Positions 48,497 through 63,304 of a stretch of DNA of 64,000 bases are shown here, one piece after another. Each line of letters starts with the position of its first letter. The first letter of the stretch is position 1. The stretch is from Nevskiaceae bacterium. Its GTDB lineage: Bacteria; Pseudomonadota; Gammaproteobacteria; Nevskiales; Nevskiaceae. A model generated the notes under the pieces. That model was not told the DNA's origin. It did no database searches and worked only from the letters and a program-made list of their open reading frames with translations. The stretch lies in assembly GCA_004298465.1 (NCBI GenBank), contig SCRT01000007.1, positions 304,770 through 368,769 of the forward strand, given 5' to 3'. A program made the position numbers and the translations under genes.

Positions 48497-49264
48497 CTAA
48501 CGAAGGGCGCCCACGTTGGCGATAGCCAGGAAATCGTCCGCCTTCAATGCCGCTCCGCCCACCAGCCCGCCATCGATGTCGGGACAGGAAAACAGCGCAG
48601 CCGCATTGTCCGGCTTGACGCTACCGCCGTACAGGATACGAACGGAATTGGCGATTGTAGCATCCGCACACGCCAGCCTGCCGCGCACAAAGGCATGAAC
48701 GGCTTGCGCCTGCTCCAGCGTGGCCGTGCGGCCTGTACCGATCGCCCAGATCGGCTCATAGGCAATCACGGCCCGAGTGAAGGCAGCAATCCCGCTGTGG
48801 TGCAGCACAGCGTCGAGCTGGCGGCCCAGCACCTGTTCGGCGGCTCCCTCGTCGCGCTGCTGCAGCGTTTCACCGATGCACAGGATCGGGGTCAGGTCCA
48901 GCGCCTGTGCCGTGGCGAACTTGCGGGCGACACGGGCATCGCCTTCGGCATACAGCGTGCGGCGTTCGGAATGGCCGACGATGACATATTCACAGCCCAC
49001 GTCACGCAGCATGGCGCCGTGGATTTCTCCGGTGAACGCGCCAGGCTTCTCCTGCTCGCACACGTCCTGGGCACCCAGCACGACGCGGCTGCCGTGCAGC
49101 GCTGCGCCGACCGCGCCCAGATAGACCGCAGGCGGGCAAACGACGAGTTCGACTTCCGCAGGTACGGCCGGCAAACCCGAGCGGATCCCGCTCACCAGCG
49201 TGGCATTCGCAGCGCGCGAGCCGTTCATCTTCCAGTTGCCTGCCACCAGCCGTTTTCTCGCCAC
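48497..49264 (-). CDS. tpiA: Triosephosphate isomerase
   Basis: 255-residue TIM-barrel enzyme interconverting dihydroxyacetone phosphate and glyceraldehyde 3-phosphate. Lys12 (GNWKMNG), the His of VGHSERR and the Glu of AYEPIWAIGTG form the active site. GTG start at 49264 with GGAAGAG upstream. It lies between glmM and secG in the conserved cluster. Confidence 0.97.
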   Translation of the reverse strand: MARKRLVAGNWKMNGSRAANATLVSGIRSGLPAVPAEVELVVCPPAVYLGAVGAALHGSRVVLGAQDVCEQEKPGAFTGEIHGAMLRDVGCEYVIVGHSERRTLYAEGDARVARKFATAQALDLTPILCIGETLQQRDEGAAEQVLGRQLDAVLHHSGIAAFTRAVIAYEPIWAIGTGRTATLEQAQAVHAFVRGRLACADATIANSVRILYGGSVKPDNAAALFSCPDIDGGLVGGAALKADDFLAIANVGALR

Positions 49265-49306
49265 TTGTCGCTCTTCCAGGAATCGATACTCGCAAATCAG
49301 GTTCTA

Positions 49307-50662
49307 TCACGCAGCGACCGCGCGCTCGCGGATGCAGGCGGCAAGCCGTTCGGCGAGTTGCTCGGCATGCTGGCGTTCCGTCGCCTCGACCATCACGCGT
49401 ACGACTGGTTCGGTACCTGACGGACGCAGCAGCACGCGCCCGCCATCACCAAGCTCGCGTTCCGTTGCCACCACCGCGGCGTGGACAGCGGAAGAAGCCA
49501 CCAGCTTGCGCATGTCCCCAGTAATCGGGACATTCACCAATACCTGTGGCAGCTTTTCCATTCCCGCCACCAACCGCGCCAGGATTTCGCCGCTCGCCTG
49601 CATGGCTTCCAGTACCTGCAGGGCGGTGACGATGCCGTCTCCGGTCGGGCCGATATCCAGGCACAGGATATGCCCAGACGTCTCACCGCCGACGATACCG
49701 TCTTTTTCCACCAGCCTGGCCAGGACGTGGCGATCGCCGACAGCGGCCCGCTCGAACGCCATACCCATAGCCGTGATCGCGCGTTCAAGGCCAAAATTGC
49801 TCATCTGGGTGCCAACGACTGGCCCACGCAGCAAGCCCAGCTCGCGCCGGCGCCGGGCAATGACGAGCAGGATCTCGTCGCCATCGACGAGCCGCCCTTC
49901 TGCCGTCACCATCTGACAGCGATCCGCATCGCCGTCGACCGCGATCCCGACGTCCGCATGGTGTTCCCGAACGGCCGCCATCAGGGCCTGGGGGTGCGTG
50001 GAGCCGCAGGCATCGTTGATGTTGAAACCGTCCGGCCGGTCGCCGATCGTGATGACGTCCGCGCCCAGTTCGGAGAATACCGCGGTGGCCACCTTGTAGG
50101 CTGCGCCGTTGGCGCTGTCCACCACCAGCTTCAGACCGCGCAGCGAACTGCGGCGGAACGTGCTTTTGCAATACTCGATATAACGCCCAGCTGCATCGTC
50201 GATCCGTCGCGCCCGCCCCATGTGCTCGGAGGCCACACACTCCATCGGCTCGTCCAGCAGACGCTCGATCTCCATCTCGACGGCGTCGTCCAGCTTGCCG
50301 CCTTCAGCGGAGAAGAACTTCACGCCGTTGTCGTGGTAGGGGTTGTGCGAGGCCGAGACAACGATGCCGGCCTGGGCACGCAGCGCGCGCGTGAGATAGG
50401 CCACGGCGGGCGTCGGAATCGGCCCCAGCAGGTCCGCTTCCACGCCGGCAGCGGCCAGCCCGGCTTCCAGCGCCGATTCCAACATGTAGCCAGAACGGCG
50501 CGTGTCCTTGCCGATCAGCACGCGCGCGCCCGGCGTGGACGCCAGCACCCGCCCGGCGGCCCAGCCCAGCTTGAGGACGAATTCCGGCGTCATCGGCGCC
50601 ACACCGACACGTCCGCGGACGCCGTCGGTTCCAAAATGCCGCTGTGAATGTTCTTGTGTCAT
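49307..50662 (-). CDS. glmM: Phosphoglucosamine mutase
   Basis: 451-residue alpha-phosphohexomutase making glucosamine 1-phosphate for UDP-GlcNAc, needed for peptidoglycan and LPS. The phosphorylated Ser105 is in SASHNPY; the metal loop is DGDADRC and the C-terminal phosphate loop RPSGTEPVVRVM. The ATG at 50662 overlaps the folP stop by 4 bp. Confidence 0.97.
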   Translation of the reverse strand: MTQEHSQRHFGTDGVRGRVGVAPMTPEFVLKLGWAAGRVLASTPGARVLIGKDTRRSGYMLESALEAGLAAAGVEADLLGPIPTPAVAYLTRALRAQAGIVVSASHNPYHDNGVKFFSAEGGKLDDAVEMEIERLLDEPMECVASEHMGRARRIDDAAGRYIEYCKSTFRRSSLRGLKLVVDSANGAAYKVATAVFSELGADVITIGDRPDGFNINDACGSTHPQALMAAVREHHADVGIAVDGDADRCQMVTAEGRLVDGDEILLVIARRRRELGLLRGPVVGTQMSNFGLERAITAMGMAFERAAVGDRHVLARLVEKDGIVGGETSGHILCLDIGPTGDGIVTALQVLEAMQASGEILARLVAGMEKLPQVLVNVPITGDMRKLVASSAVHAAVVATERELGDGGRVLLRPSGTEPVVRVMVEATERQHAEQLAERLAACIRERAVAA

Positions 50663-51498
50663 GGTTTGTTGTTGCTCCCGAATCCAGAAACCTCCATCAC
50701 CACCCTGAGCGCGTCGCAAGTTGCGCGCACATCGTGGGTACGCACGATCAAGGCGCCGCGCTCGACGGCCATTACAGCAGCCGCCAGCCCGGCGGCAAGA
50801 CGCTGGCCGACCGGCTCTCCCGTCAGCTCACCGAGCATCGACTTGCGCGACACACCCACCAGCACCGGCACGCCCAAATCGCCCAGCACCGGCAAGGCGG
50901 ACAGCAACCGCAGGTTGTGCACAAGCCGCTTGCCGAAACCGAAGCCTGGATCTACGCACAGACGGTCCCGGCCGATACCGGCTGCGACACAGGCCGCAAC
51001 GCGTTCCGACAGAAATGTCTGTACTTCCTCGACCACATCGACATAGTGCGGAGCGTCCTGCATGGTGCGCGGCTCGCCCTGCATGTGCATGATGCACACG
51101 CCGGCGCCAGTTTGCGCGGCGGCTTCCAGCGCTCCGGGGACACGCAGCGCCGCGATGTCGTTGATCATCTCGGCGCCGACCCGGCAGGCAGCGTGCATCA
51201 CTTCCGGCTTCACGGTATCCACCGAGACGATGCAGCCAAAGCGCTTGACGATCGCTTCGATCACCGGCACGACGCGGCGTATCTCTTCTGCCACCGATAC
51301 ATCCTGCGCGCCTGGGCGCGTCGACTCACCGCCCACGTCGATGATCCCCGCACCTTCGGCCAGCATCTGCTCGGCGTGGGCAACCGCCGCATCACGCGCT
51401 GCGAAACGTCCGCCGTCGGAAAACGAGTCCGGCGTGCAGTTCAAGATGCCCATCACGCGTGGACGCGACAGATCCAGGACCTGCGTACGCAGCCGCAA
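50659..51498 (-). CDS. folP: Dihydropteroate synthase
   Basis: About 279-residue TIM-barrel folate enzyme joining pterin pyrophosphate and p-aminobenzoate; the sulfonamide target. MGILNCTPDSFSDGG, DVGGESTRPGA and DPGFGFGKRL are signatures. The start is ambiguous: I favour a TTG at 51498 (AAGGT upstream) because the product then begins MRLRTQVLDLSRPRVMG, aligning with E. coli FolP. A TTG at 51648 would add 50 poorly conserved residues. It overlaps glmM by 4 bp. Confidence 0.93.
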   Translation of the reverse strand: MRLRTQVLDLSRPRVMGILNCTPDSFSDGGRFAARDAAVAHAEQMLAEGAGIIDVGGESTRPGAQDVSVAEEIRRVVPVIEAIVKRFGCIVSVDTVKPEVMHAACRVGAEMINDIAALRVPGALEAAAQTGAGVCIMHMQGEPRTMQDAPHYVDVVEEVQTFLSERVAACVAAGIGRDRLCVDPGFGFGKRLVHNLRLLSALPVLGDLGVPVLVGVSRKSMLGELTGEPVGQRLAAGLAAAVMAVERGALIVRTHDVRATCDALRVVMEVSGFGSNNKP

Positions 51499-51667
51499 TG
51501 CCGGTTGACCTTGCCGTTTCAGTGTATTGCGCAGATTGCCACCGCCATGGGCCGCTCTTGCGAGCTCGGCGGAACAAGCAGGATCGCCCACCGGAGGTGC
51601 GCCATCATCTCGCGCATCCCCTGCAGCAGAGACGGTCGGGCACGACAAACCGTTCAGGGGCTCAGGT

Positions 51668-53584
<1,917 letters not shown>

Positions 53585-53629
53585 CGCCAGACCCTCACAC
53601 GCTCAGACTGCGAATTCTTCATTCCGACA

Positions 53630-54262
53630 CTACACTACGCGGAAGCTTCTCGCCAGCAGATAAAGCTCGCGGCTGCGCGCACGCGAAGCCTTGGGCTTGC
53701 GGATCACCACTTTTCCAAAATGCTGCCTTACCGATGCCACGAAAGCATCACAACCTTCACCGCTGAACAGCTTCATCAACAACGCACCTTGTGCACACAG
53801 GTGCCGACAGGCAAAATCCAGCGCCAGCTCGGCAAGCTCCATCGCAGCGGCCTGGTCTGCTGACGTCACGCCTGAAATGTTGGGGGCCATATCGGATAAA
53901 ACAAGATCGACTCCAGCATTTCCGACGCAGGCCTCGAACGCTGCCAGCACCGCGTCGGTCCGGAAGTCGCCCTCGATGAAGTCGACGCCTGCCAGCGGCT
54001 CCATCGGCAGCACATCGAGTGCAACGAGCCGCCCTTTCGCGCCCAGCCTTGGACGTGCGTACTGGCTCCAGCCACCGGGCGCCGCACCGAGGTCGACGAC
54101 CGTCATGCCCGGTTTCAGCAGATGGTCACGCGCATCCAACTCCTCCAGCTTGAAGCGGGCACGTGAGCGATAGTTGCGCTCGCGCGCCATCCGCACGTAG
54201 ATATCGGACTCGTGCTCCGCGATCCAGCGGGCGGAACTCGCCGTGCGTTTCTTCTTGACCAC
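53630..54262 (-). CDS. rlmE: 23S rRNA 2'-O-methyltransferase RlmE (FtsJ/RrmJ)
   Basis: 210-residue SAM enzyme methylating U2552 of 23S rRNA. DLGAAPGGWSQ, VLSDMAPN and the Lys-Asp-Lys catalytic set (RARFKLEEL, SDMAPN, KLFSGEG) are visible. GTG start at 54262, 26 bp after greA. The rlmE-ftsH pair is conserved; the small gene yhbY that often sits between greA and rlmE is absent here. Confidence 0.95.
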   Translation of the reverse strand: MVKKKRTASSARWIAEHESDIYVRMARERNYRSRARFKLEELDARDHLLKPGMTVVDLGAAPGGWSQYARPRLGAKGRLVALDVLPMEPLAGVDFIEGDFRTDAVLAAFEACVGNAGVDLVLSDMAPNISGVTSADQAAAMELAELALDFACRHLCAQGALLMKLFSGEGCDAFVASVRQHFGKVVIRKPKASRARSRELYLLARSFRVV

Positions 54263-54288
54263 GCGAGGGCGTTATCCGCGGCGCCGGT

Positions 54289-54761
54289 TCAGAGGTAGGC
54301 GACCTTGACGATTTCCAGTTCGCGCACGCCGCCCGGCGTCCGCGCCTGGGCGACATCGCCGAGGCTCTTGCCGACCAGCGCCCGCGCAATCGGGGAATTC
54401 ACCGAAATCATGTTGCGCGACAGATCCGCTTCGTCCTCCCCGACGATCTGGTAGGTGAAGGCTTCGCCGGTCTCCCCATCCTCCAGATCCACGGTAGCGC
54501 CGAAGATGACGCGCCCGGTGTTCGTCATGGCCGCCACATCGACGATCTGGGCGTTGGACAGCTTGCCTTCGATCTCCTTGATACGGCCCTCCACGAAGCT
54601 CTGTTGTTCGCGGGCGGCGTGATATTCAGCGTTTTCCTTCAAGTCGCCATGCTCGCGCGCTTCGGCGATGGCGGCCACGATCTTTGGCCGCATCTCGCTC
54701 TTCAACGTATGCAGTTCTTCCCGCAGCGCATCAGCGCCGCGCTTGGTCATGGGTACGGTAC

Positions 54762-54765
<4 letters not shown>
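54289..54765 (-). CDS. greA: Transcript cleavage factor GreA
   Basis: 158-residue factor that rescues backtracked RNA polymerase by stimulating transcript cleavage. An N-terminal coiled coil ([17 protein letters not shown] to EARQQQ-type AAREQQSF) carries the acidic tip GDLKENAEY; the C-terminal FKBP-like domain has [17 protein letters not shown] at 54765 overlaps the carB stop by 4 bp, so it is coupled to carAB. Confidence 0.96.
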
Positions 54766-57997
<3,232 letters not shown>

Positions 57998-57998
<1 letters not shown>

Positions 57999-59149
57999 CA
58001 GCGGGCCTCCTTCGCATTCGCGGCCATGGCGTCCACGAAGCGGTCGAACAGGTGAAGGACGTCGTGCGGGCCGGGGCTCGCTTCCGGATGGCCCTGGAAG
58101 GAGAAGGCTGGTGCGTCGGTCAGGCGAAAACCCTGGTTCGTGCCGTCGAACAGCGAACGGTGCGTGACGTGGGCGTTGGCCGGCAGCGTCTTTTCATCCA
58201 CACCGAACCCGTGGTTCTGGCTGGAGATATAGACACGGCCGGTTTCCAGATCCTGCACCGGGTGATTGGCGCCGTGATGGCCAAACTTCAGCTTCACGGT
58301 CTGGCCGCCGATCGCCAGTGCCAGCAACTGGTGGCCTAGGCAGATACCGAAGTACGGCAGCTTGTGTGCCACGAAGCCGCGCACCGCCTCGATCGCGTAG
58401 GTGGCCGCGCCGGGGTCGCCGGGGCCATTGGAAATGAACACGCCGTCCGGCCGCAACGCCAGGACGTCGTCGACCGTCGTCTGCGCCGGCACCACCGTCA
58501 CTTCGCAACCGCGGTCCGTGAGCAGGCGCAGGATGTTGGCCTTGATGCCGTAATCGTAGGCCACGACCTTGAAGCGCCGCGGCGCTGGCGGGCGTTCCGC
58601 GTTGGTGGCCAGCTCCCACGTGCCGCGCCGCCAGTCGATGCGCCGCGGCGTGGACACCACCTGTGCAAGGTCGGCGCCAACCAGCCCCGGAAACGCCTTG
58701 GCAGCCGCCAGCGCGCGTGCCCCGGCTTCTGGCGTTGCATCCGTGATGATGCAGCCATTCTGTGCACCCTTGTCGCGCAGCAAGCGGGTCAGGCGGCGGG
58801 TATCGACCTCGGCGATCCCCACCAGCCCTTCCTGCTTCAGGTAGTCGCGGAAATCCAGGCGACTGCGCCACGAGCTGGGTGCGCGCGGCACTTCACGCAC
58901 CACCAGCCCAGCGATCTGCACGCGGCCGGATTCAGTGTCTTCCGGATTTACACCGACGTTGCCGATGTGCGGGTAAGTCAGCGATACGATCTGCTGGTGA
59001 TAGGAAGGATCGGTGAGGATCTCCTGATAGCCCGACATCGCGGTGTTGAACACGACCTCGCCGACCGTCTGGCCGGGCGCGCCGATGGAAACACCACGAA
59101 AAACGGAACCTTCAGCGAGAACGAGTAGAGCCGGTTGAAGCTGCTTCAT
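57998..59149 (-). CDS. carA: Carbamoyl-phosphate synthase small subunit
   Basis: 383-residue glutamine amidotransferase subunit. The nucleophile Cys lies in [12 protein letters not shown] and the His-Glu pair in [11 protein letters not shown]. Length matches E. coli (382). I chose ATG at 59149 ([14 protein letters not shown]); a possible non-ATG start at 59188 would add 13 residues. Only about 60 bp separate it from the upstream terminator, so its promoter must be compact. Confidence 0.96.
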
Positions 59150-59207
59150 TGTTTCTACCGTGTCGAAGTCTCGCCGGATCGTGTGCACCAGCCTAGCGGC
59201 CGCGCAA

Positions 59208-59231
59208 AGAAAAGGGGGCTTGCGCCCCCTT
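59208..59231 (-). terminator. Rho-independent terminator after the LysR gene
   Basis: An 8-bp perfect stem (AAGGGGGC at 59212-59219 with 59224-59231) with a 4-base loop is followed on the minus strand by a T-rich run (TTTTCTTT). It insulates carA from the LysR gene. Confidence 0.88.
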
Positions 59232-59252
59232 CGTCCGGGTTAAGTCGGCATT

Positions 59253-60203
59253 TTACGGCGTGCATCGCAGCACGTCCATGCGGGCCGTTGCAGCGGTGAC
59301 CTCTCCGGCCATCTCGGGCGGCTGTGCCAGGCACAGCTTGACGAAAGCGTCCGCCGCCGGGCTGAGATAACGCTCCCGCAGACGGACCAGCCGCAACTGG
59401 CGCCGGACGTGCAGCCCGTGCGCCGGCAACTGTACGAGGCGGCCGGAAGCAAGTTGTTCGGCCACACCGACGCGCGACAGCCAGGCGACGCCGGCGCCCG
59501 CTTCCACTGCGCGCAGCAATGCCTCGGCACTGTTGATCTGCCCCACACAGCGCAGCTGCAGCCCGCGCTTGTGGAAATTCCGTTCCAGAACCAGCCGCGT
59601 GCCGGAGCCTTCTTCACGCAGCAGCACCGGGACGTCCGCCAGCGCCTGCGCTGTTTCCGGCGGACGCTGCGCCAGCGCGTCGGAGCCAGCGACGACCGGC
59701 ACGACCTCGTCTTCCGCCAGGGTCACGACTTCGAGGCCATCTTCCGGCGCCGGGCCTTCGATGAAACCGAAGGCGTAGCGATATTCACGCACGCCACGCG
59801 CCACGGCCGCGGTGTTTTCCACATCCAGCGCCACGTGGATGTCCGGATACCGCCTCGCGAAGACGGCGATCCAGCGCGGCAGCAGGTAGGTGCCCAGCGT
59901 ATGGCTGGCACCGATTTCGAGGCTGCCGGTGCGCACGCCGAGAAAGTCCCGAACCGCGCTTTCCGCGCCGCGCTCAAGCGTGAAGATGCGCGTGGCGAAG
60001 TCCTCCAACAGCGCCCCTGCCTCCGTCAGGCGCATGCCGCGCGGACGGCGTTCGAACAGGCGGACGGAAAGACGGTCCTCCAACGCCTTGAGCTCGCGCG
60101 ATACCGCAGGCTGACTAATGTGCATCACGCGCGCCGCCGCGCTGACGCTGCCCAACTCCGCAACGGCATGGAACACGGCCAGATGATGCAGATTCATCGC
60201 CAT
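59253..60203 (-). CDS. LysR-family transcriptional regulator
   Basis: 316-residue LTTR. The winged helix-turn-helix occupies about 1-60 (HLAVFHAVAELGSVSAAARVMHIS, QPAVSRELKALED) and the inducer domain spans about 90-300 with a periplasmic-binding-protein fold. It resembles the CysL/CbbR branch in general style, but the effector is unknown. It is divergent from the dihaem cytochrome c gene with 104 bp between starts, the usual LTTR-target layout, so that gene is the best candidate target. Confidence 0.92.
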   Translation of the reverse strand: MAMNLHHLAVFHAVAELGSVSAAARVMHISQPAVSRELKALEDRLSVRLFERRPRGMRLTEAGALLEDFATRIFTLERGAESAVRDFLGVRTGSLEIGASHTLGTYLLPRWIAVFARRYPDIHVALDVENTAAVARGVREYRYAFGFIEGPAPEDGLEVVTLAEDEVVPVVAGSDALAQRPPETAQALADVPVLLREEGSGTRLVLERNFHKRGLQLRCVGQINSAEALLRAVEAGAGVAWLSRVGVAEQLASGRLVQLPAHGLHVRRQLRLVRLRERYLSPAADAFVKLCLAQPPEMAGEVTAATARMDVLRCTP

Positions 60204-60307
60204 TCAAATCTCATAGAATCGATAGAACCATATATATGCCATCAGGTTATCCCAGAAAGGCAAAATATGTCATTTACCCACCGCCCTTGGAGCTCTATCG
60301 TTCGTGC
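60204..60307. promoter_or_regulatory. Divergent promoter/operator region of LysR and cytochrome c genes
   Basis: AT-rich 104 bp in a GC-rich background. It contains the direct repeat ATAGAA-TCG-ATAGAA (around 60213-60227) and an ATATATAT stretch (60231-60237) that could be a -10 or operator. No clean T-N11-A palindrome was identified. Confidence 0.35.
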
Positions 60308-61243
60308 ATGCCTGCCCCAGCGCTTCCGCCGACTGCCCCGAGCGCCTGTCGTGCCAACACCGCGATCATCCTTCTTTTGGCACTGTGCGCCGGAGAGGTG
60401 GTTACACCTGCGGCAGCCGGTCCGGCAGCCGCCGCCTACCCCACGCCGCCCACCCTTTCCGCGCTGCCCGATACCCCTTTTGGTGCAGCGATCCGGCACG
60501 GCCATGCGATCTTCACCGACACACACAACGGCGCCGCCGCTTATGTCGGGAATGACCTGAACTGCACGAACTGCCACCTGGACGCCGGGCGCCAGGCGAA
60601 CGCTGCACCGTTATGGGGCGCATGGCCGGCTTATCCGGAATATCGCAAGAAGAATCACCGCGTAAACACTTTCGAGGATCGCCTCCGCGACTGCTTCCGC
60701 TTCAGCCTGAATGGGAAACCACCCCCAGCGGGCAGTGCGGTCATCGCCGACCTAGAAAGCTATGCGTCCTGGCTCGCCCGGGGTCTGCCTACGGGAGTCT
60801 CTCCCGCCGGACGCGGTTATCCCCGGCTGGCGGAGCCGTCGCAGACGCCGGAATACGCGCGTGGCAAGGTCGTTTACGCGCAATCCTGCGCGGCATGCCA
60901 CATGCTGACCGGCGCCGGCTTGAAGACCGCGGGCCACACCGAGTTTCCACCGTTATGGGGCCGGGATTCCTTCAACTGGGGCGCCGGCATGGCCAATGTG
61001 GACGTCGCAGCGCGCTTCATCCACGCGAACATGCCTTACGGTCGGGGGAATACCCTGAGCGTGCAGCAAGCATGGGACGTGGCGCTTTACGTCGATAGCC
61101 ACGACCGCCCGCAGGATCCGCGCTATATCGCCTCGGTGGCCGAAACACGCCAGAAGTTTCACGCCTCGCCCTACTCCATGTACGGGCGGCGAGTGAATGG
61201 CCGCCTGCTGGGTGGCGATACGAACGGAGCCCCTCAACCTTAA
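60308..61243 (+). CDS. TsdA-like dihaem cytochrome c (possible thiosulfate dehydrogenase)
   Basis: 311-residue periplasmic protein with a Sec signal (about 15-38). Two haem-c sites are CTNCH (Cys86-His90) and CAACH (Cys194-His198). Between them, AYPEYRKKNHRVNTFEDRLRDC and a following FSLNGKP resemble thiosulfate dehydrogenase TsdA, with Cys129 in the place of its unusual His/Cys axial ligand; Met242 (ANMPYG) is a candidate ligand for haem 2. TsdA oxidises thiosulfate to tetrathionate, but related cytochromes have other donors. Divergent from LysR; its stop overlaps trxC. Confidence 0.8.
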   Translation: MPAPALPPTAPSACRANTAIILLLALCAGEVVTPAAAGPAAAAYPTPPTLSALPDTPFGAAIRHGHAIFTDTHNGAAAYVGNDLNCTNCHLDAGRQANAAPLWGAWPAYPEYRKKNHRVNTFEDRLRDCFRFSLNGKPPPAGSAVIADLESYASWLARGLPTGVSPAGRGYPRLAEPSQTPEYARGKVVYAQSCAACHMLTGAGLKTAGHTEFPPLWGRDSFNWGAGMANVDVAARFIHANMPYGRGNTLSVQQAWDVALYVDSHDRPQDPRYIASVAETRQKFHASPYSMYGRRVNGRLLGGDTNGAPQP

Positions 61244-61677
61244 GCCTGTTGTGCGTGTGCCCATTGCACGATACCCGCTTCCAGCATCGCACCCGACTGC
61301 CGGGCCACTTCGCGCCCGCCGGAAAACATCACCAGCGTCGGAATGCTGCGGATGTCGTAGCGCGCACCCAGTTGCGGATGGGCCTCGGTATCAACCTTCA
61401 GCAACCGGAAGTGCGGCTCCAACGCGGCGGCGGCGGCAACGAAGTGCGGCGCCATCATGCGGCACGGACCACACCACGGCGCCCAGAAATCCACCAGCAG
61501 CGGCACTTCGCTGCGCCGCAGGTGGCGATCGAAGACCTCCACGTCTACTTCGGCCGGGTGCGCCGTAAACAGCGCCCGATGGCACTGCCCACAGGCCGGC
61601 GAGGCAACCAGCCGTTCCGTCGGCAAGCGGTTCACCGCCGCACAGTGCGGACAAACGATGTGCACGAATCCAGCCAT
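61240..61677 (-). CDS. trxC: Thioredoxin 2 (TrxC)
   Basis: 145-residue thioredoxin with the TrxC-specific N-terminal zinc finger (Cys9, Cys12, Cys29, Cys32) and the active site WCGPC (Cys69, Cys72). Length is that of E. coli TrxC (139). Cytoplasmic reductant, often stress-induced. Its stop shares the bases TTAA with the convergent cytochrome c stop (4-bp overlap). Confidence 0.95.
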   Translation of the reverse strand: MAGFVHIVCPHCAAVNRLPTERLVASPACGQCHRALFTAHPAEVDVEVFDRHLRRSEVPLLVDFWAPWCGPCRMMAPHFVAAAAALEPHFRLLKVDTEAHPQLGARYDIRSIPTLVMFSGGREVARQSGAMLEAGIVQWAHAQQA

Positions 61678-61839
61678 GACTCATCCTCACAAACGACTGC
61701 AATGCAGCCTCCTCAACATGGGGGCACTCGCAGCGATTCAAACCCGCACTACCCTCAAGGCTTCGCCGACGCCTGCATCCGGCGTAAATTGCGCGGCCGC
61801 CCCGCATCGACGGCGTAAACCGCCGGCATCGAAGACGCC

Positions 61840-62436
61840 ATGGAAGCCCTGAACCAAGCCCTTTTCCTCACCCTCAACGCCCCGGCACATCCCGGCCCCG
61901 CAGTGCTGTGGCTCGCCACCACACTTGCCGAGAAGCTGATCTGGGTCATTCCGATCCTGATCGGCGCTGGCTGGCTGTACGGCGGCCGCGATGTTCGCAA
62001 GGCCGTAATCGTTGCCGTTGTAGCCGGAGTCGCTGGACTGCTCGCCGCCTGGCTCATCGGCGCGATCTGGCCACACCCGCGCCCGTTCATGGTCGGCATC
62101 GGGCATACCTTCATGCACCATGCGCCCAACGCCTCGTTTCCGAGCGATCACCTGACATTCTGGTGGTCGATCACCCTCAGCCTCGCGCTGTGCCGCGGCT
62201 GGCATCGCACCGGCAGCGTGCTGGTGCTGCTCGGCCTGGCGATCGCCTGGGCGCGCGTCTATCTCGGTGTCCACTGGCCATTCGACATGCTCGGCGCCGC
62301 GCTCGTGGCAGCATCGTGCGCGGGGCTGGCGTCATTCGCGGCGGGCTGGTATCTGATGCCCATCTACCGGCTCGCCCTGTCCCTCCATCGCAAGCTGTTT
62401 GGCCCGTTGATCCGACGCGGATGGATCCGCGAGTAA
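61840..62436 (+). CDS. PAP2-family phosphatase, BcrC-like undecaprenyl pyrophosphate phosphatase
   Basis: 198-residue membrane protein with about five helices. The PAP2 triad is present: HPRPF (motif 1 region), FPSDH (motif 2) and RVYLGVHWPFD (motif 3). These enzymes recycle undecaprenyl pyrophosphate to the monophosphate carrier for cell-wall and glycan synthesis; sequence alone cannot exclude phosphatidylglycerophosphate phosphatase activity. Monocistronic on the plus strand between trxC and dapF. Confidence 0.85.
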   Translation: MEALNQALFLTLNAPAHPGPAVLWLATTLAEKLIWVIPILIGAGWLYGGRDVRKAVIVAVVAGVAGLLAAWLIGAIWPHPRPFMVGIGHTFMHHAPNASFPSDHLTFWWSITLSLALCRGWHRTGSVLVLLGLAIAWARVYLGVHWPFDMLGAALVAASCAGLASFAAGWYLMPIYRLALSLHRKLFGPLIRRGWIRE

Positions 62437-62458
62437 TCCGCTATCAACCGGGCAGCAC

Positions 62459-63304
62459 TCAGCCTGGCAGGATCAGACGCCCCTCGTAGACGGTCGCAGC
62501 CGGGCCGGTCATCCACACCGGCTCGCCTTCGCCGGACCATTCGAGCTGGAGTTCACCGCCCTTGACCGTGATGGTGGAAACGGCATCCAGACGGCCCCAC
62601 AGCCGCCCCACCGCCGCTGCCGCACACGCTCCGCTACCACACGCCAGCGTTTCCCCGGCACCACGTTCGTAGACCCGCAGCCGGGCGTGGCCGCGGTCCT
62701 CGAACTGGATGAAACCGACGTTGACGCGCTCGGGAAACATGGCATCGTGCTGCCAGGCTTCCCCCACCGTCGCCACCGGGGCCGTCGCGACATCGGCCAC
62801 TTCGATCACGGCGTGCGGATTGCCCATGCTCACGGCACCGAATTCCACTTTTTCGCCCCCCGGCCCCGCCAACGTGTAGCGCTCCGCCCGCGGGGCGCGC
62901 AGCGGCAGCGCCTGCGGGTCGAAGCGCGGCGCACCCATGTTGACCCGCACCCGCCCGTCATCGAGCAGGTAAAGCTCCAGTTGCGAGGTTCGTGTCCGAA
63001 CCACGAGATGCGATTTCCTGGAAAGACCGTGATCCCGTACGTAGCACGCAAGACAGCGCGCGCCGTTGCCGCACTGGCCCACCTCGGAACCATCGGCGTT
63101 GTAGATGCGATAGCCGAAATCCACACCCGGCGCTGAGCGCGGCGGGGGGTCGATGACCAGGATCTGATCACAGCCGATGCCGAAACGGCGGTCGGCCAAG
63201 TGTGTCAGCAATGCTGAATCCGGATCAAACGACTGCCGCGTGGCATCCACCACCACGAAGTCGTTGCCCAATCCGTGCATCTTCGTGAATTCGAGACCTT
63301 GCAT
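62459..63304 (-). CDS. dapF: Diaminopimelate epimerase
   Basis: 281-residue PLP-independent epimerase making meso-diaminopimelate for lysine and peptidoglycan. The catalytic Cys pair is Cys78 (GQCGNGARC) and Cys222 (ACGSGAC). MHGLGNDFVV opens the family. Length matches E. coli (274). It converges with the PAP2 gene, 22 bp apart. Confidence 0.96.
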   Translation of the reverse strand: MQGLEFTKMHGLGNDFVVVDATRQSFDPDSALLTHLADRRFGIGCDQILVIDPPPRSAPGVDFGYRIYNADGSEVGQCGNGARCLACYVRDHGLSRKSHLVVRTRTSQLELYLLDDGRVRVNMGAPRFDPQALPLRAPRAERYTLAGPGGEKVEFGAVSMGNPHAVIEVADVATAPVATVGEAWQHDAMFPERVNVGFIQFEDRGHARLRVYERGAGETLACGSGACAAAAVGRLWGRLDAVSTITVKGGELQLEWSGEGEPVWMTGPAATVYEGRLILPG

